Shown: positions 22,821-35,117, counted from the stretch's first letter. The stretch is DNA of 64,000 nt from Trichostrongylus colubriformis (GCA_963978905.1 OZ022256.1:46362001-46426000); one strand, 5' to 3'. Numbers and translations: made by a program. Notes: generated from the sequence alone by a model not told the origin.

Positions 22821-22864
22821 TTTACAGTTGTTATTCGCTCGTTGTTTTCCGATTTATGGGTATA

Positions 22865-22870
22865 AATAAA
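22865..22870 (+). terminator. Polyadenylation signal of MTP gene
   Basis: AATAAA, 45 bases after the TAA stop at 22818-22820. Confidence 0.6.
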
Positions 22871-24900
22871 TTGACAGTGGCATCAATAATACCATCAACT
22901 CATTCCTTGATCTTCAAAGCTCCCTACATCGAAAGGTCCGGATATCCTCTTTGACCTTTCATAAACAATTCAGTTGGCCTCACTCAGGCAAAGCGAAAAC
23001 TGCACCCTTTTATATTCTTGAATTCACCGAGGAGGCCAAGGAAGAAAAAGGAAAGAATAGTTATTTCCAATACAAATATTCGAGATCACTTGATAGTGCA
23101 TTGTACGTTTGCTGGAAGAAGAGCATTCCCCGACTTTAATAATTGGCAATGATGGGAAGTAGTTGGGGGCGTTACCGTAAACTGCGTGCAAAAAGGCGGA
23201 GTCTTTCTCTCAACACCACCAATATGTTCCAGGATCCCATTCACGATCTGGTAAAGGTAGGACGTCGTAGGCCTCTGAAGGAATTTGTACAAATGAATGT
23301 GGGAAATCAGATGAAGGAATATGTCCACGATGTTCTTACTTTGCCAACGAGGTTTTCAAATGTAACCTTTATTCTTTGCTCAACGTTTCGGCCACTTCGT
23401 AGTCTTACAGGCATGAAAATGGCTCGAAAACCTGATTTGTAGGGCTGCATTCATACTCTGCGCCGGCAGGGAGTGGCTACGCTTTCAGGCAGTCAGGCAG
23501 AATTGCACGGGGAGGTGCAGAGATGGCGCAGGCAACGAAACAGAGTGACGCAAGCTGAGACGCAGTGACACGCCTCCACGCCCTGCGGGGCTTAAGGGGT
23601 CCGAACAAGCGTCACCTTCCTTCTAGCGTTTTGATATTATTTGAGAGCCCTGTAACAGAACAAACCAGAAAGTAATAAGACAACGTACCTAGCATTTAAA
23701 GAATATGAAAAAGTCTGAGAAACGGTAAAGGGATTCGAATGTGTAGTATTCCTCTGAGCAATCCATCCAAAATACGAGCCATTCGTAATTGCTTGATGGC
23801 TCTGGAGGAGTGGTGGATGATGATCATATTTGATGGAGAGAGGAAGCCCAGGCATTCCTAGAAAATCATAATTTTTGAGTTAGTACCGCGGTAAAAATAT
23901 CGCTCCACAAAGTGGGGTGGAAAGGAGTAATCCAGAAAGTATAATAGAAAGGAATACGGCGTACCTTCAATTGTAAAGATAGGTAGAAAGTTAAGAGTAG
24001 TGGTCAGATAACTCGAATCGGGTCATCGTGCGTAACAAGTGAATTGCTACTTTTGCTGTAAACCTGACACACGTTAAGATCACGATCTCTACGAGATCTG
24101 GTAATCTGACCTAATTCTGGTATCCTGGCACAAACTCGTATGTTATTCGCTGGTGTGAGGTGAAGGTTGAGCAAAACAATGATTGACCCTGTACTCTAAG
24201 CGAAAGCTCAACCTTGCAAAAGCATATTGAAAAGGCTTTCATACAAGACTGCTTTGCCTTACACTTGCCTTTTGATTTTTGAAGTTATTGAGAGCTATCG
24301 CAATGAGATGGAGGAGGGGGACATTTTATGGAAGGTTGCACATCTATTTTGAAGAGATCTTCGAGGGATCAATCTGCATATTGAGATATTTTCGCCTCAG
24401 CCTCAGTGGAGGAAGAAGCAGGTTTCTTTGCAGAAGTGCTGGCTATGGGTAAAAGCTCTGGTTGTTCCTGAATTTTCCAAGCAAAGCTTTTGCCCATAAT
24501 TCAGCACTCTTGTAACATGCCTTTTGAATTTTTCTTCGAAATCGATGAAGCTTAATGTCCTTCGTAAAAAGGGGAAAGTGACCAAGATACATTGTGTGAT
24601 GGAAAGGAAACATCCCACTCAACAGGAAGCCTATTGCTATCCTATTGATGGTTCTTATTCCTAATGAAAGCATTATGTTCGTGGCTGTGATAGCGGATCA
24701 AGCCAAACAACTTCTGATAATAGCTAATCACAGCTTATAAATACCAATATATCAGAGGGATGCCATTTTATTACTATCGTGATCAACCACTAGCGGTTTA
24801 TATATTCTTCGAGCACGAGAGGTACCTCTGCGTACTTGATGAGGATCTCATGTTGGTCCTCCTATTCTTCAGTCTGAAAACAATTACTGAATTCTCTTCA
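22871..24900. other. Intergenic region between MTP and the membrane-protein gene
   Basis: No gene was recognised. Around 23345-23440 the minus strand carries CCGAAACGTTGAGCAAAGAA, a Penelope-terminus-like (hammerhead core-like) stretch, with no coding part attached. A GC-richer patch lies at 23455-23600. The partial foldback family C copy begins at 24291. Confidence 0.4.
24291..24430. mobile_element. Foldback element family C, partial copy 3
   Basis: AGCTATCGCAATGAGATGGA and GATCAATCTGCATATTGAGA match the family C element at 18528-18731. The right terminus is missing or degenerate. Confidence 0.45.
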
Positions 24901-24901
24901 G
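24892..24901 (+). promoter_or_regulatory. Likely spliced-leader acceptor
   Basis: TTCTCTTCAG abuts the ATG at 24902 with no upstream in-frame exon. This is typical of nematode trans-splice acceptors and fixes the chosen start. Confidence 0.55.
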
Positions 24902-27900
24902 ATGGATGATTATTTTGCTGCACCTCAACAGCAACCGCAAGGTGGAGTACCACCACCCCCGTACGTTGCATTTCACCTTTGCCTAATCGGCAAAACCATC
25001 AATCGTGAAGGTTGTTAGCCTGTAGCTTGGACAGTCACTATTACACCCGATTAGGACCCGGCTGTAAGCACGAGGAATTCTCCATTTTCCACCATCGGTG
25101 GTTTGATGTTGCTGGTTGTAGACCTGCCTGCACCATGCTAATGAGTCAGTTTGACATTTAAAGTAATAGGCATTTATGTGATTGATGTGTTAGTAAGCTT
25201 CTTTAGATACCATATGAAATGCACATGCATGCTTCTGTAAAGCTGGCTGTGCTAATCGCTGAATGATGTCCAGCAGGGAAACCAGGGAAGCCACCAATGG
25301 ACAGCGTCCATAATGGCATTTTTTTTACGGAATTGTGGAATCAGCGGAAATGATAAAGATACGTATCGACTAGGAGAGTTGCAGGATTCTGATTTTTTTG
25401 TGTGAATGGGGAATCATGGCGATTGAGATAAAGCATTAGATACGTATCGATTTCCAGGTTTCGCCTAGTCGAGAGATGAGGGAGATGAAGATTTCGTATT
25501 TCCACGAAAACAATTCTTCTCTTTTCCCAGTCGGTATTAATTCCATCTTTTTCCGCAGATCCTACGTTCCGCAAAAAAGCAGATCCCACCCATTACGCCG
25601 CCTTAAATACCCATTTCGGGATAATCAGATGGGTCGATTTACCTTCTTGGAACAATAGATTCTTGCTTAAAGAAATCGTCCACGGAAAATGAGTTTTTGT
25701 GTTACCCATATATTTATGCTGTATTTGCCTAATGTTGGCCTCATGCAAAATTTCACGCGAAGAAGTGTGAGTCTGGCTGAGATACAGCACCACAAAGTGC
25801 GGTCCCAGTGGGCGGGGCCTCCGCGTAAAAGCCTCGTACCACGTCCGCCGTGGTCTGAGACGCATTATAGGAACAGAGGGTTACGTAAACAGTCCCACTC
25901 TCCGTTCCCAACGGCGGCGGAAGACGGGACGAGACTTTTACACGGAGGCCCCGCCCACTGGGACCGCACTTTGTGGTGCTGTATCTCAGCCAGATTCACA
26001 TCTTTTCGCGTGAAATTTTGCATGAGGCCAACATTAGGCAAATACAACATAAATATATGGGTAACACAAAAACTCATTTTCCGTGGACGATTCCTTTAAC
26101 TAATCAGGATGCATCTATTTCGCGTTGCTACGGTGCGCTATCACGGCGCTACCCCTACTCGAACCCACTTCGACGCCACCCACTTGAGCTCCCATACTGG
26201 TCAACTGAGCAAAATGGATGGCGCCGGAGTAGGTTTGAGCAGATGTAACGCCGCACAGTGGCGACGCGAAAAGGTACAGCCTGAACACCCAAGATCTACT
26301 GTTCCAAAAAGTAAATTAAATCGACGTACATGGACCCATCTAATTATCACGAAGTGTTCCTTCAAGCTAACCGGAGGTTGAGCATCCGAGGAGGGGCACA
26401 AGGAGTATTTCTGGCGAGGGCAAACATGAAGTGTGATGTGATGATAACTGGTGCCTACGCATTCGATCCGTGGCATTTTAATCGTAGAGGACCTCCACTA
26501 ATAACATCAATTGCGTCACAAAGAAACAGGAGGTCAAAGTCTCCACTGCGCAGCTCCTCCCTTCCCCCAACTCCCCCCCCCCCCCCCCCCCGTTCCTCCT
26601 TGTGAATCACATGTTACAACAGCACCGAAAATTTCCGAAAAACAAATTGTTCCGATTACTATACCCATTACGGTACTACTTTGTCATCGTTGTAAGGCAG
26701 GCTGACAACCAACCACAGGTGGCAGTTTATGGGGTTGAAACATAACATGTATTTTTTAGGAAGCCCCCTGGCAATGAAAACAATGGTGAGTTCCTTATTG
26801 AAGGATCGAGAAGGCAATTTGTAGTAGGGTGCGCCATCAGAGCTGTGTGAACAGCTGACGCGGCTGTCGATGCGATACCTAGTACTGCCCTTTGTTTCGA
26901 GAGTAATCGCCTTGGGATCCAACTGTTATGTAAGCTGGTCATAAGTATCTTGGCACCTTCAAAGTTCTCCCGATTTCGCTGCTGCTGGACTTTATCAAGT
27001 ATTGATTACCAGAGTGTCTCAAAACATACTCCGATGATTCATCAGAATACGTAAAAGGTGGTCTCGCTCACTTGTAGCGAGAATTGGCCCAAATTAAAAG
27101 CCACACATTGGTCCACTTATTTTTACAAGTGTCTTCAGGATCCCTAGTTTAGGAGGATTGCTAATAGTTGCACTACAGTCACCGAGAGCGCCTGTCATTA
27201 CTCTAAAGTGTCTCGCTGCTTCATTTTTTTGATTGAGAGGCATGTACCTTGTTGCTCACCCATTCACACGTGGTTCGACGTCCACGAAAAGAGTAATTTA
27301 CTCGAATGTTTGAATGTGGATCGGAATATAGGCACGCGACAGATGATGGCATCACTCACCGCTATACTTTTCCGATTGAACATCCAAAATGTAACGATGG
27401 GGCTACAGCAGCATTTCTAAGTGGTCTCTTTCCAACTGCGCTGAATAATGACCATTCTGTTCCTCTAATGTTCCCTACCATTCAAATACTGTTAGGCTTA
27501 CTTAGAATGAAGCACGCGACATATGTACATGATACACATTATATGTTATACGAGCCACATTTGAGCGCGGAATTGATCTTTCAATCACATTCATGATCCT
27601 CAATACAAGCCACATACATGGCATCTTCCGCAGGATTAGCTAGTTTTGGCATTCGCAACCACAACTGAGACTTCGATCCATGACCTTGGAGAATATTTAA
27701 GAAGACTTCAGAAAGTTTCAAAGTATAATAAATCACCGACTATTACGCATGTATTTCTGCAGCGCCTCCAAACATTCCGCAAAAGCAGGGCCAACCAAAA
27801 TCAAAATTTGGACGAAAAGTTGGCGGCAAAAGCACCATGTCTACCCAATCTAAAAGTTCCTCTACGGTGAGCGACATTACCTACTGGTCGTTAATTCATT

Positions 27901-28072
27901 TCCACATTTTGTGTTTCAGAAATCAAAAAACACCGGTAATTATGTGGCGTTGGGTGTAGTTATCCTGTTGCTATTTTGTGTGCTGGTATTCACAATCATT
28001 ACGCTGATGCATGTGTTCGGAGTCATGGACTTCATTCCAGCCCTGCTACCACCTGCAGAATGCCAAAAATAA
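24902..28072 (+). CDS. Small proline-rich single-pass membrane protein, unidentified
   Basis: Four exons join perfectly in phase: 24902-24960, a 26-base micro-exon 26760-26785, 27763-27866 and 27920-28072. Together they give 342 bases and 113 residues. The N-terminus (MDDYFAAPQQQPQGGVPPPP) is Pro/Gln-rich and continues PKPPGNENNAPPNIPQKQG. Then comes a basic Ser/Thr-rich segment (SKFGRKVGGKSTMSTQSKSS). Near the C-terminus one hydrophobic helix (YVALGVVILLLFCVLVFTII, about residues 71-90) is followed by about 22 residues ending PPAECQK. There is no signal peptide, so a type II or tail-proximal anchored topology is inferred, with the Pro-rich part cytosolic. The acceptor TTCTCTTCAG ends one base before the ATG, which suggests SL trans-splicing. 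I know no named family. It has no visible partner gene nearby. Confidence 0.75.
25300..25580. mobile_element. Degenerate element of the GGCAGYGTTCATA family
   Basis: It begins GACAGCGTCCATAATGGC, close to the termini of the elements at 43033-48775 and 50310-50792. It carries two copies of the family's internal GATACGTATCGA motif (25358 and 25439) plus GGAATTGTGGAAT repeats. The right terminus is not clear. It lies in the first intron of the membrane-protein gene. Confidence 0.5.
25602..26364. mobile_element. Foldback element family B, copy 2 (interrupted)
   Basis: The arms match the copy at 14901-15231: ATAATCAGATGGGTCGATTT on the left, and GATCTACTGTTCCAAAAAGT through ATCTAATTATCACGAAGTGT on the right. 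GCTATCACGGCGCTAC is in the middle. The left arm is split by the TTAA-flanked element at 25671-26095. It lies in the first intron of the membrane-protein gene. Confidence 0.75.
25671..26095. mobile_element. TTAA-flanked palindromic element (piggyBac-like, non-autonomous)
   Basis: Arms of about 170 bases (25671-25842 and 25925-26095) are nearly perfect reverse complements. They end in AG(A)AATCGTCCACGGAAAAT. The element is flanked by TTAA on both sides (25667-25670 and 26096-26099), the hallmark of piggyBac integration. The arms also contain GGCGGGGCCTCCGCG. The loop is about 80 bases and no protein is encoded. It is nested in a family B foldback element, so it inserted later. The high arm identity suggests recent activity or arm conversion. 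Confidence 0.8.
26568..26592. repeat. Poly-C tract
   Basis: A run of C broken by few bases, just before CGTTCCTCC, in the first intron of the membrane-protein gene. Confidence 0.8.
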
Positions 28073-29794
28073 TTGGAACAGTGCCATCACATATGACATC
28101 TATACAACACATCAACTGCATAATACATTTGCAGACATATTGCACAGTAAAACTTATTTATTGGAGTCGATTTTTGTTGTAATATATGCTTGCACCTCCA
28201 CATTCAATAATGCCATTCCAAGTAGTGAACTTCGAGGGCAGGCTTAGCTAATTACGCTCGCTTCTGACACATTTGCCTGGGATGTGGGATGGGAGTGTAT
28301 CAAGAGACTCATAGGAAAAGCTCCCTCGCCTTGCGACAAGAAGCTCTCCGGTAGGATGCAACTATTAGGTCGTTGCAAAAAATTTCGAAAATGGACCGCA
28401 CACTTCAAACTACTATAACTCAGCTTAAACACAAGTTTATTAATCGAAGTAAAAACCATCAGAAGCTACGCAGTTTTGCCATTGAATAGGCAATAATTCT
28501 AAGCCTTCACTATAAAAACTACTATCACAAGAATCAACGAAGTCAGGGAAAGCACATTCAACATTGTCTGAATTAGTAAATTGTTTCTGACGCAGATGAG
28601 AATTGAGGGCTCGGAAAAAGTGATAGTCTGTGAGGGGAAGGATTCTTCATTTGAACGAAACGAATAAAGCATTTTTCTTATGGAAGAGATCACGGTGCTT
28701 CGCACACGAAAAAAAAAACGGTGGTATCATTGATCATGTGCGACTTTCGATGATTCTTTACATGTGGTTTCAATTATGGCTGTTCGGATTTTTACCTTCC
28801 AACCAAGTTTGGCAATAATGTTATTTCGAAAGATGTTTCGGCGTCTCGAGTTTTTCAGAGTATCGACGAGCAAATCCTTCATGGAAACTGTTCATTCAAA
28901 CGCCATTGCAACTCACAGAAAATGCTTATAGGGTATGTGAAATGATTGAGCGATACCCAGAGAATCAGCGACTAATCTTTGGAGTGCTGACTGCAAAGGT
29001 CCACCTACCACCCCGTGCTGGTAGGAGGGCGGTTTAAATAGGTAAAAGTTCTGAGACCCCATGCGCGAGGGAGTCCCTGTGAGAATTCCTTTTAATCTCT
29101 CCGGGAGCAGAAATATCCCTAGTGTATCACCAAAACTAACTAACAATCTCATCCAATACTGTTTTAATCGTGACTTCGTGAGGATTAATCTGTTAGGTCA
29201 AAACCCGCATATTGCCGCGAAGAGTGCGAGCTCCTTGGCGCCTTCCTCCTTTCTATTGGTTTTAGGGGTCCTTGCCGTGTTTCAGAATTCCTCTAAGGTG
29301 CTTCGCGCTGCAATATTGGGCTTACGTGTTAGTATCGTGACGGCCCCTGCGCCCATGCGTTCTAATGGCAGCGTACCCTGTGCTCTCGTTAAGGAGTGGC
29401 AATACTCGACCCTATCTCGCCAACTGGATGTCGATTGCCGTTTCGAGGTGATGCTTGCTAGTTATTATTCCAGTCATGTCTTGTTGATTAATTACCCAAG
29501 TTTGAGATTGCGTACTCAATAGACGGTCAGTTGTTGGAAGTGTTGTCGACAGAGATCTGTGTTGGTCCATTCGATCAACGTAAAATGTAAAGTAAAAGAG
29601 CAAGGACGCCGGCGTTTTCTCGGAAGTGACTTGGAGGATTATTGAAGATGGGTCAAAATTGATTTTTCCTCTATACGGTTCAAGACTGTGTTCACTTTTT
29701 ATGCTAAATATGACCGACTTTTCGGAGCATTCCACAAAAGCTCTCGTCACGTTGAGAAGGACTCACGCATGATTACACCTTACTGACACCAGCG
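28073..29794. other. Intergenic region with decayed repeats
   Basis: At 28364 the sequence TTAGGTCGTTGCAAAAAATT followed by CACAAGTTTATTAATCGAAG resembles the 3' end of a mariner element, but no transposase motif follows. A 153-codon plus-strand frame (29061-29522) has no recognisable motif and no splice or poly(A) context. I do not call it a gene. Confidence 0.4.
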
Positions 29795-29799
29795 CTCAG

Positions 29800-31030
29800 T
29801 GGTGGGAAAGTGACAAGCGTCACTGTTTTGGATAACACTATCGTTTCGTCCAATGCACTTCACTTCCTCAGCTTCGGCCCATCGTTCTCATCTACGAATA
29901 ACATCAGTGCTTCAACTTTCCGTAAAACTGTGGAACGCTTACGCTCCGAGATCACTGCGTTTGAAGTACAGTCGCGACAGCGGTGCTGCCTTCACAAACC
30001 AGAAACCGTTTCCATCTATACCGTTTCCACGCACGCTTTACAAAAAACTGGTCCAACACTAGAAGTGGATGTCATATTGAGAAGTCTGTTTGCTGAATTA
30101 GACAGCTCCATCTAGCAGGCACCTTCGTTTATTGCCGCGCGACAGAGCAAGTATTTCTGACCCAATGTAGGCATCACAGCAATGCTTGGATGGCTCAAGG
30201 TCAGTCCGCTGGTCTCGATAGAAATTTTCGAAGTAGATTAAGAGTTGGCAATCCGAATTGTCTGTCTTTTACGACCTTGTCAAAATCCACAAACTTGCCT
30301 CCACGGGTGTGCGGTCAGCGTCAGCAGACACTTTCAAAATACGGCCGATTATACTTTGCCTGGGTGGACCAACTGATGGAATTCATGGCTGCTGAATTGC
30401 ATAGTGAGCCAGCTGCTGGCCATCTCACCTGACCAATACGATGAAGTTCCTCGAGCAATTATGTTCACGCATGGAGACTGGTGCGTAATGAAGCCATCTG
30501 ATGTCACCTCACTTCATACCACTGTCTGAAACGATCAAGCCTTACAGGCACTTTCTAATATTCTTGACAGGCACTTTGGAGCCATAGAGATCTTTGGACT
30601 CAGTGAGGCGCACATCTTGACTTCAAACAAGGAATGTTTGCAATGCAACATTTTCAGGTAGTCGGGTGCAGATTACGGTCAAAGAAGAGGTCTGGCAGTG
30701 GGTTAAGTTAGCTCAGCTCTAGTACTTGCGATCCGCTTCATTAGCAGAATCGAAGAACCATCGCTGGAACGTTTGCCATTGATGTACTGCAGATACATAG
30801 ATGACAGCTTTATTATTACATCATTGCAGTCCAAAATGGATTAGTATTTTCGCCTAATAAACCAGCAGTCACAGCACATCAAAATCATAAGAACCACGAC
30901 AAGGTTGGCTCCCCTACCTGAACACTCAAGTGAAAGTGCACGATAGCATGCTCAGAGGGAAGCGGTACAGAAAAGCTAGCTTTAAGAACATCTCGATTCA
31001 CGCCACATCTGCACATTTTACTGCTTCAGA
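29800..31030 (+). mobile_element. Penelope-like element fragment, decayed
   Basis: Plus-strand relics in the order expected for a Penelope-like element. An N-terminal part has FLSFGPSF (29860-29890) and continues to about 30115. From 30110 to 31020 the DNA aligns base by base with 57767-58640, for example GGTCAGTCCGCTGGTCTCGA against GGTCAGACTGCGGGCCTCGA, and AAGCTAGCTTTAAGAACATC. Reverse transcriptase frames are broken by several stops and indels. The GIY-YIG endonuclease part is absent. It is not functional. Confidence 0.7.
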
Positions 31031-32440
31031 GCTAATTAGTATTGGGGTGTGTTAGTTAATTTCCTGTGTTCTCTTGCCACATATCCTGTTCATAGCTAAT
31101 GCAATGTTGCTAAATTGTTAATGTAACTCCGCTTTTTGGATTTTCGTTTCTCTGATAACAATGAGCCACGCAGTACAACCATTGGTCCGTGATACCTTCC
31201 TAATGTGGCAAGTGATCCATCCACCTTCCAAAACTCGCGAATTATGCCGTCGCCATTCCTGTGGAAATAGAAACGGCAGCAATGTGCACATCCACCATGT
31301 GACCCACTTTAACAGCCTCATGTTTTCCCACATTTTCATTGTTTTATAAATGTTCACCATGCATTCGCTTCATGCTGATTGTGAGAAAAACAATAAAAAT
31401 AAATACAAAATGCCTCACAAATTGTTGTCGGCCGGGAATGTGTGGTAATATTATTTGATTTTAAATTAAAATGCACGAATTGTGGCTTTAAATTTGTGAA
31501 CTGCATTGAGCTATAAAAGGTGCTTACCACACGTATGAACGCCAGTGGTTCAATCCTTCTTCATATCCTCCCTATGCCTTTAGAACGATCCGTAAACCTT
31601 GCAACTTCTGTAAAGCTCATAGCCTTTGCGTTGGTAACCAGTGTTAAAGTACTACTATTGAGATGGCATGTCAAGAAAAGTAAACACTTCACAAAAAAGC
31701 AGATCATAAATTTGAACCAGTTATCACGAACGTAATCATAGAACTTGATGGCCATGCCTACTGAGATTACGTGAACGTATAGTTATTCGAATTCCACCAT
31801 TTCTAATTGTAGAACAAAATATAATTGTAGAGCAAAAAAATATGAATACAATACCGCTACTGATTCATGGCCAGTCGACCAATAAATGGAAACTCCATGA
31901 TTTCTCCGTTTTTTGCTATAACTTTCTTCAAAATTTCCCATAAGTTTGAAAAAGGTGCCAGTAGGAAGTCCTGCTCAAAGAGAATGTGAGTGTCGGTAAA
32001 ACCTTCACTTTTCTTTTCTCCTTCGGCAAAATTTTCGAGGTTTTCACAAACTTTGCCTCAAAGTACTAAGGGCAATTCTCTTCGACGCTGCGGAGTCGTA
32101 AACTCTCCACTTTGATTGTGACTTTGAGGCAAAAGTGAATATACCCTCGTATTCGAGGAGAACATGAATCCATGATCATTTTGGTATCTCTCATGTTAGG
32201 ATTCGGCAGCGTTGAACTGAAAATTGTATTTGAGAAATTTTTAAGTTTGGAATGTGACCATAGCTCTGCGATATTTAGCTACGCCCCTTGTAATGAGAAT
32301 CCATCATGAGCACAAGAAAAGGGTCAAGATAATCCCTTTAATTCGTTTCAGGGCATGCAGACAGCATTCACGCTAACGTAGGCCAAGTAACTCACAGAAG
32401 AATAGGCGGCACCGGTTACGACATCATGTCGTGAAATATT
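31031..32440. other. No gene recognised
   Basis: Only short frames are present. A poly-A rich patch (31385-31410) and AT-rich DNA around 31440-31500 are the only features. Nothing here can be assigned. Confidence 0.35.
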
Positions 32441-32984
32441 GGCGGTGGTACAGGGCAGAAAGAGCTTCAGAATTTCTACTAAATTGTTATGTCTTTTATT
32501 AAGTGTTGCTGCTGTGTTGCTGCTCTTGCTTCATCACGTGCATCTTTGTTTCCTGGTAAGTCTTCGGTATTTCCTTCTCGTTTTCTTCGTCTTGTTCGTC
32601 TTTCCTATCGACACTTTCATGGATCAGCTGTATCACACATTCTTCGTCAGATACGACCTTGACTTTTGCCGATACTTCTTTCGAATCTTCATTGTAGATT
32701 CGCTTTTGGCGGAGGCTCTGCCATGACTCTGCTTGTCATTGAATTGCCACATCCTGGGAGTTCTGCGGGTGAGTCTGGATCCCGAAGGGGAGGACCTTCT
32801 TTTCACGGCGTGCCTTTTTCTCTTCTTTCCGCAGCTTTTCGGCTTCAGCTATCTCATATTTGATTTCGTCCACGATGTTTTCCAGTTTGGCGATCCTCTT
32901 GTCGGCGATGGCTAGTACGGCCGTTGCCTCGAAGTAGTGTTTATGTTTCTGTCGCTCCCTCCGCCTGGTCTCCTAGCTGTTCTT
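32440..32984 (-). other. Charged coiled-coil-like reading frames, unidentified
   Basis: On the minus strand, one frame with two stops encodes Lys/Glu/Arg-rich helices such as IAKLENIVDEIKYEIAEAEK and KLRKEEKKARREKK. It follows directly after the BEL/Pao fragment but is unlike that family's reverse transcriptase. It may be a separate decayed gene or a rearranged retroelement segment. Confidence 0.35.
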
Positions 32985-34445
32985 GACTAATTGATCTTGG
33001 AAGGTGTTATGATATTGATCTAGCAGTTACTCGTAATTTTTGAGATACGTTCATACGTTATTGAGGCACTTGTATGCCAATGCTTTATTGTCCAGTTGTA
33101 CTGAGTGGTGCTCCTTCCACGGCAGACGAACATAGTAGCCGTCTTCTCTGCGTTCTATGGTCGAATAAAAGTCATCCCGAATTTTCTTGTCTACGGCTTC
33201 TTGAGCTTTTGTTGTGAATTCCTCTGCTCCGGTAGCGGCTACTGTACAAATTTTCTCACATTCATCTCACTCCTCTTGAGAAATTCTCGATTGATTGTCC
33301 GTGGTTGCTCAACTGGGTTGAACAGTATTCATCACCACAAATTATCCCAGTGGGTTATCTGGTCTTTTGGATATTCTGTAATATGGGCTACCACAGGTGG
33401 TTGGGTACTAGACCGTCCTGATATAAGGGGCCAAGTTTGCTTGGAAAGATATTTAGCCGAAGGTAGTTTGATTGGTGTCCTGTCCATACGCACGAAAGCC
33501 CAGTGTAGGTCACATCCGAGAAAAAGAGATGGGTTGATGAACTTCCTGTCCCTGAGAGGTGTCGACAAGTCGAGGTGATAGGTGAAGAGGAAAGAAATGT
33601 TTTGTTAGAGTTTCATAAGTTAGCAGCTCGAGTGTGTGCGGATAGGTCCCTTCTCATACCATGCATCCATGCGGACTAACTTACACTGACGTTCTTCAAA
33701 TTCGACGCTTCCGAAGGTATTTATTCAAATAATTTTCTCTTCGACAATAGGTGAATTTAACTTTTGCGCCAAGGCTTCGTCGTTAAAAGATAGTTCTGTC
33801 CCAGCATCGATCAGAACACTGACTTTCGAGAGCGTTCCAGAGTGGAGTCTAGAACCGTCAATTCCCATGTGGGAAGGCAAGATCGATTCAAATGCAGAGC
33901 ATGAAGTACGGGCGGAGCCATACCGATCGGTTCTAATGAGTCAGCCATGATCACATTTTAACGCGTCTTGGGTCCGGTTTTTTCAGTGTTCGCCCTGCTG
34001 CTCTGGTAGGGGTCTGTTTGATTCGCCTTAATCTCGTTTCTCGGGATTTGTCCCCGTGTTGTGAGGCTGCGATCCTGACCTGTTTCAGTGAAACAGCAAG
34101 AGGTATTATGTGCCCCATTACACTTTACCCGAAGTCTTGCTTGTAGCAGTAGCATGTAGTCGAATGCTTCGCATAATGTGGCAGCCCATCATCGACTGTT
34201 GACGCAAAGTCAAATAGGGCTTTCACCAGCTTGTTTGACGTGATATCGATGACACTGATCGCTTCTTGTAACCGTTGCACATTATCATGTTGGATTTCTT
34301 CGGAGAGAGACTGGTCTACTGGGACATCCTCAAGTTTTTCTTCTTTTGACCTGGCTACCATGTGTTCTAGCTTCTTAAACGTGGTGGTCAATAGGCGTTT
34401 ATATATGGCTATCTTGGACGCCAAATGCTCCTGAGAAATCACGAA
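32985..34445 (-). mobile_element. BEL/Pao-type LTR retrotransposon fragment, broken
   Basis: Read on the minus strand, the pieces come in BEL/Pao order. First is a gag N-terminus (34442-34125, with SKIAIYKRLLTTTFKKLEHM). Next is a CCHC zinc-knuckle remnant split over two frames (about 34150-34090, KCNGAHNTSC). Then comes a retropepsin active site VLIDAGTELSF (about 33820-33780), followed by the post-protease region (33568-33332, LGCDLHWAF, LPSAKYLSKQ). Last is the linker before reverse transcriptase (about 33250-32985, YYVRLPWKEHHSVQLDNKAL). Frames change several times and contain stops. The reverse transcriptase core, integrase and both LTRs were not found. It is non-functional. Confidence 0.75.
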
Positions 34446-35101
34446 ATTTTCAAGTCTGGAAGCTGGCCTTGAGATTTTGATGAGGGTGTCAATTCTTGAG
34501 ACTAGTCTTGAGACAAAAGAGACCTTGAGCGAGGTAGAAGTCGAATTGAACCGACCTCGTCTCTTTAGGCCGATGTACCTGTTTATAATGGTCTTGAGCG
34601 GCTTTTTGATGCTCTTATTGGAACTTAGTCCCCTGTTCTTGCTCGCACTTCAGTGACGGTCAGGACACCACTGGCCATGCTTTCTGAAGGAACAAGGGTT
34701 ACAAATAAATTTATGATGAAGGGCACACCGAAAGTCTTGACAAATCTCGTCCACCATAAACCGGCTGAAGGTTTGACGCCAATTAAACCTCGAGTCCCAT
34801 CCTTCGATTTTATACCGTGGGCGTCGACGGGATCCCAGGAATATGCAAGCATACTTTCAGCAGTTACTCGTACCGGTCACCTACCGTTTGTGTGCACGTG
34901 TCACTATATCACTTTTGAAGCAGAAATTGATAAATTTTATGACGTCAGTAGTAAATTCTGAGACAAAAAAAACAGAAAGCGTAATATCGTTACCATTTTA
35001 AAAAAAAAATTGAAACGTGTGGCGCCTCCCCAAATGTTTGATCGACGCTTCCATAATCCTTTGTTTTCCTTCATTTCGTTATTCATACGACTAACTTAAT
35101 G

Positions 35102-35111
35102 ATCATTTCAG
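35102..35111 (+). promoter_or_regulatory. Likely spliced-leader acceptor
   Basis: ATCATTTCAG ends six bases before the ATG at 35118, with no coding exon in phase upstream. A trans-splice site is inferred. Confidence 0.45.
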
Positions 35112-35117
35112 CTGGAG

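Noticed and set aside
25689..26099. Two nearly identical ORFs on opposite strands starting MSFCVTHIFMLYLPNVGLMQ
   Set aside because: They come from the two arms of the TTAA-flanked palindrome. There is no coding evidence beyond the duplication.
29061..29522. 153-codon plus-strand ORF
   Set aside because: No recognised motif, no signal peptide, no splice, trans-splice or poly(A) context. It lies in repeat-rich intergenic DNA.
33105..33578. 157-codon plus-strand ORF
   Set aside because: It is the antisense of the BEL/Pao post-protease and linker region, whose minus-strand translation is recognisable.
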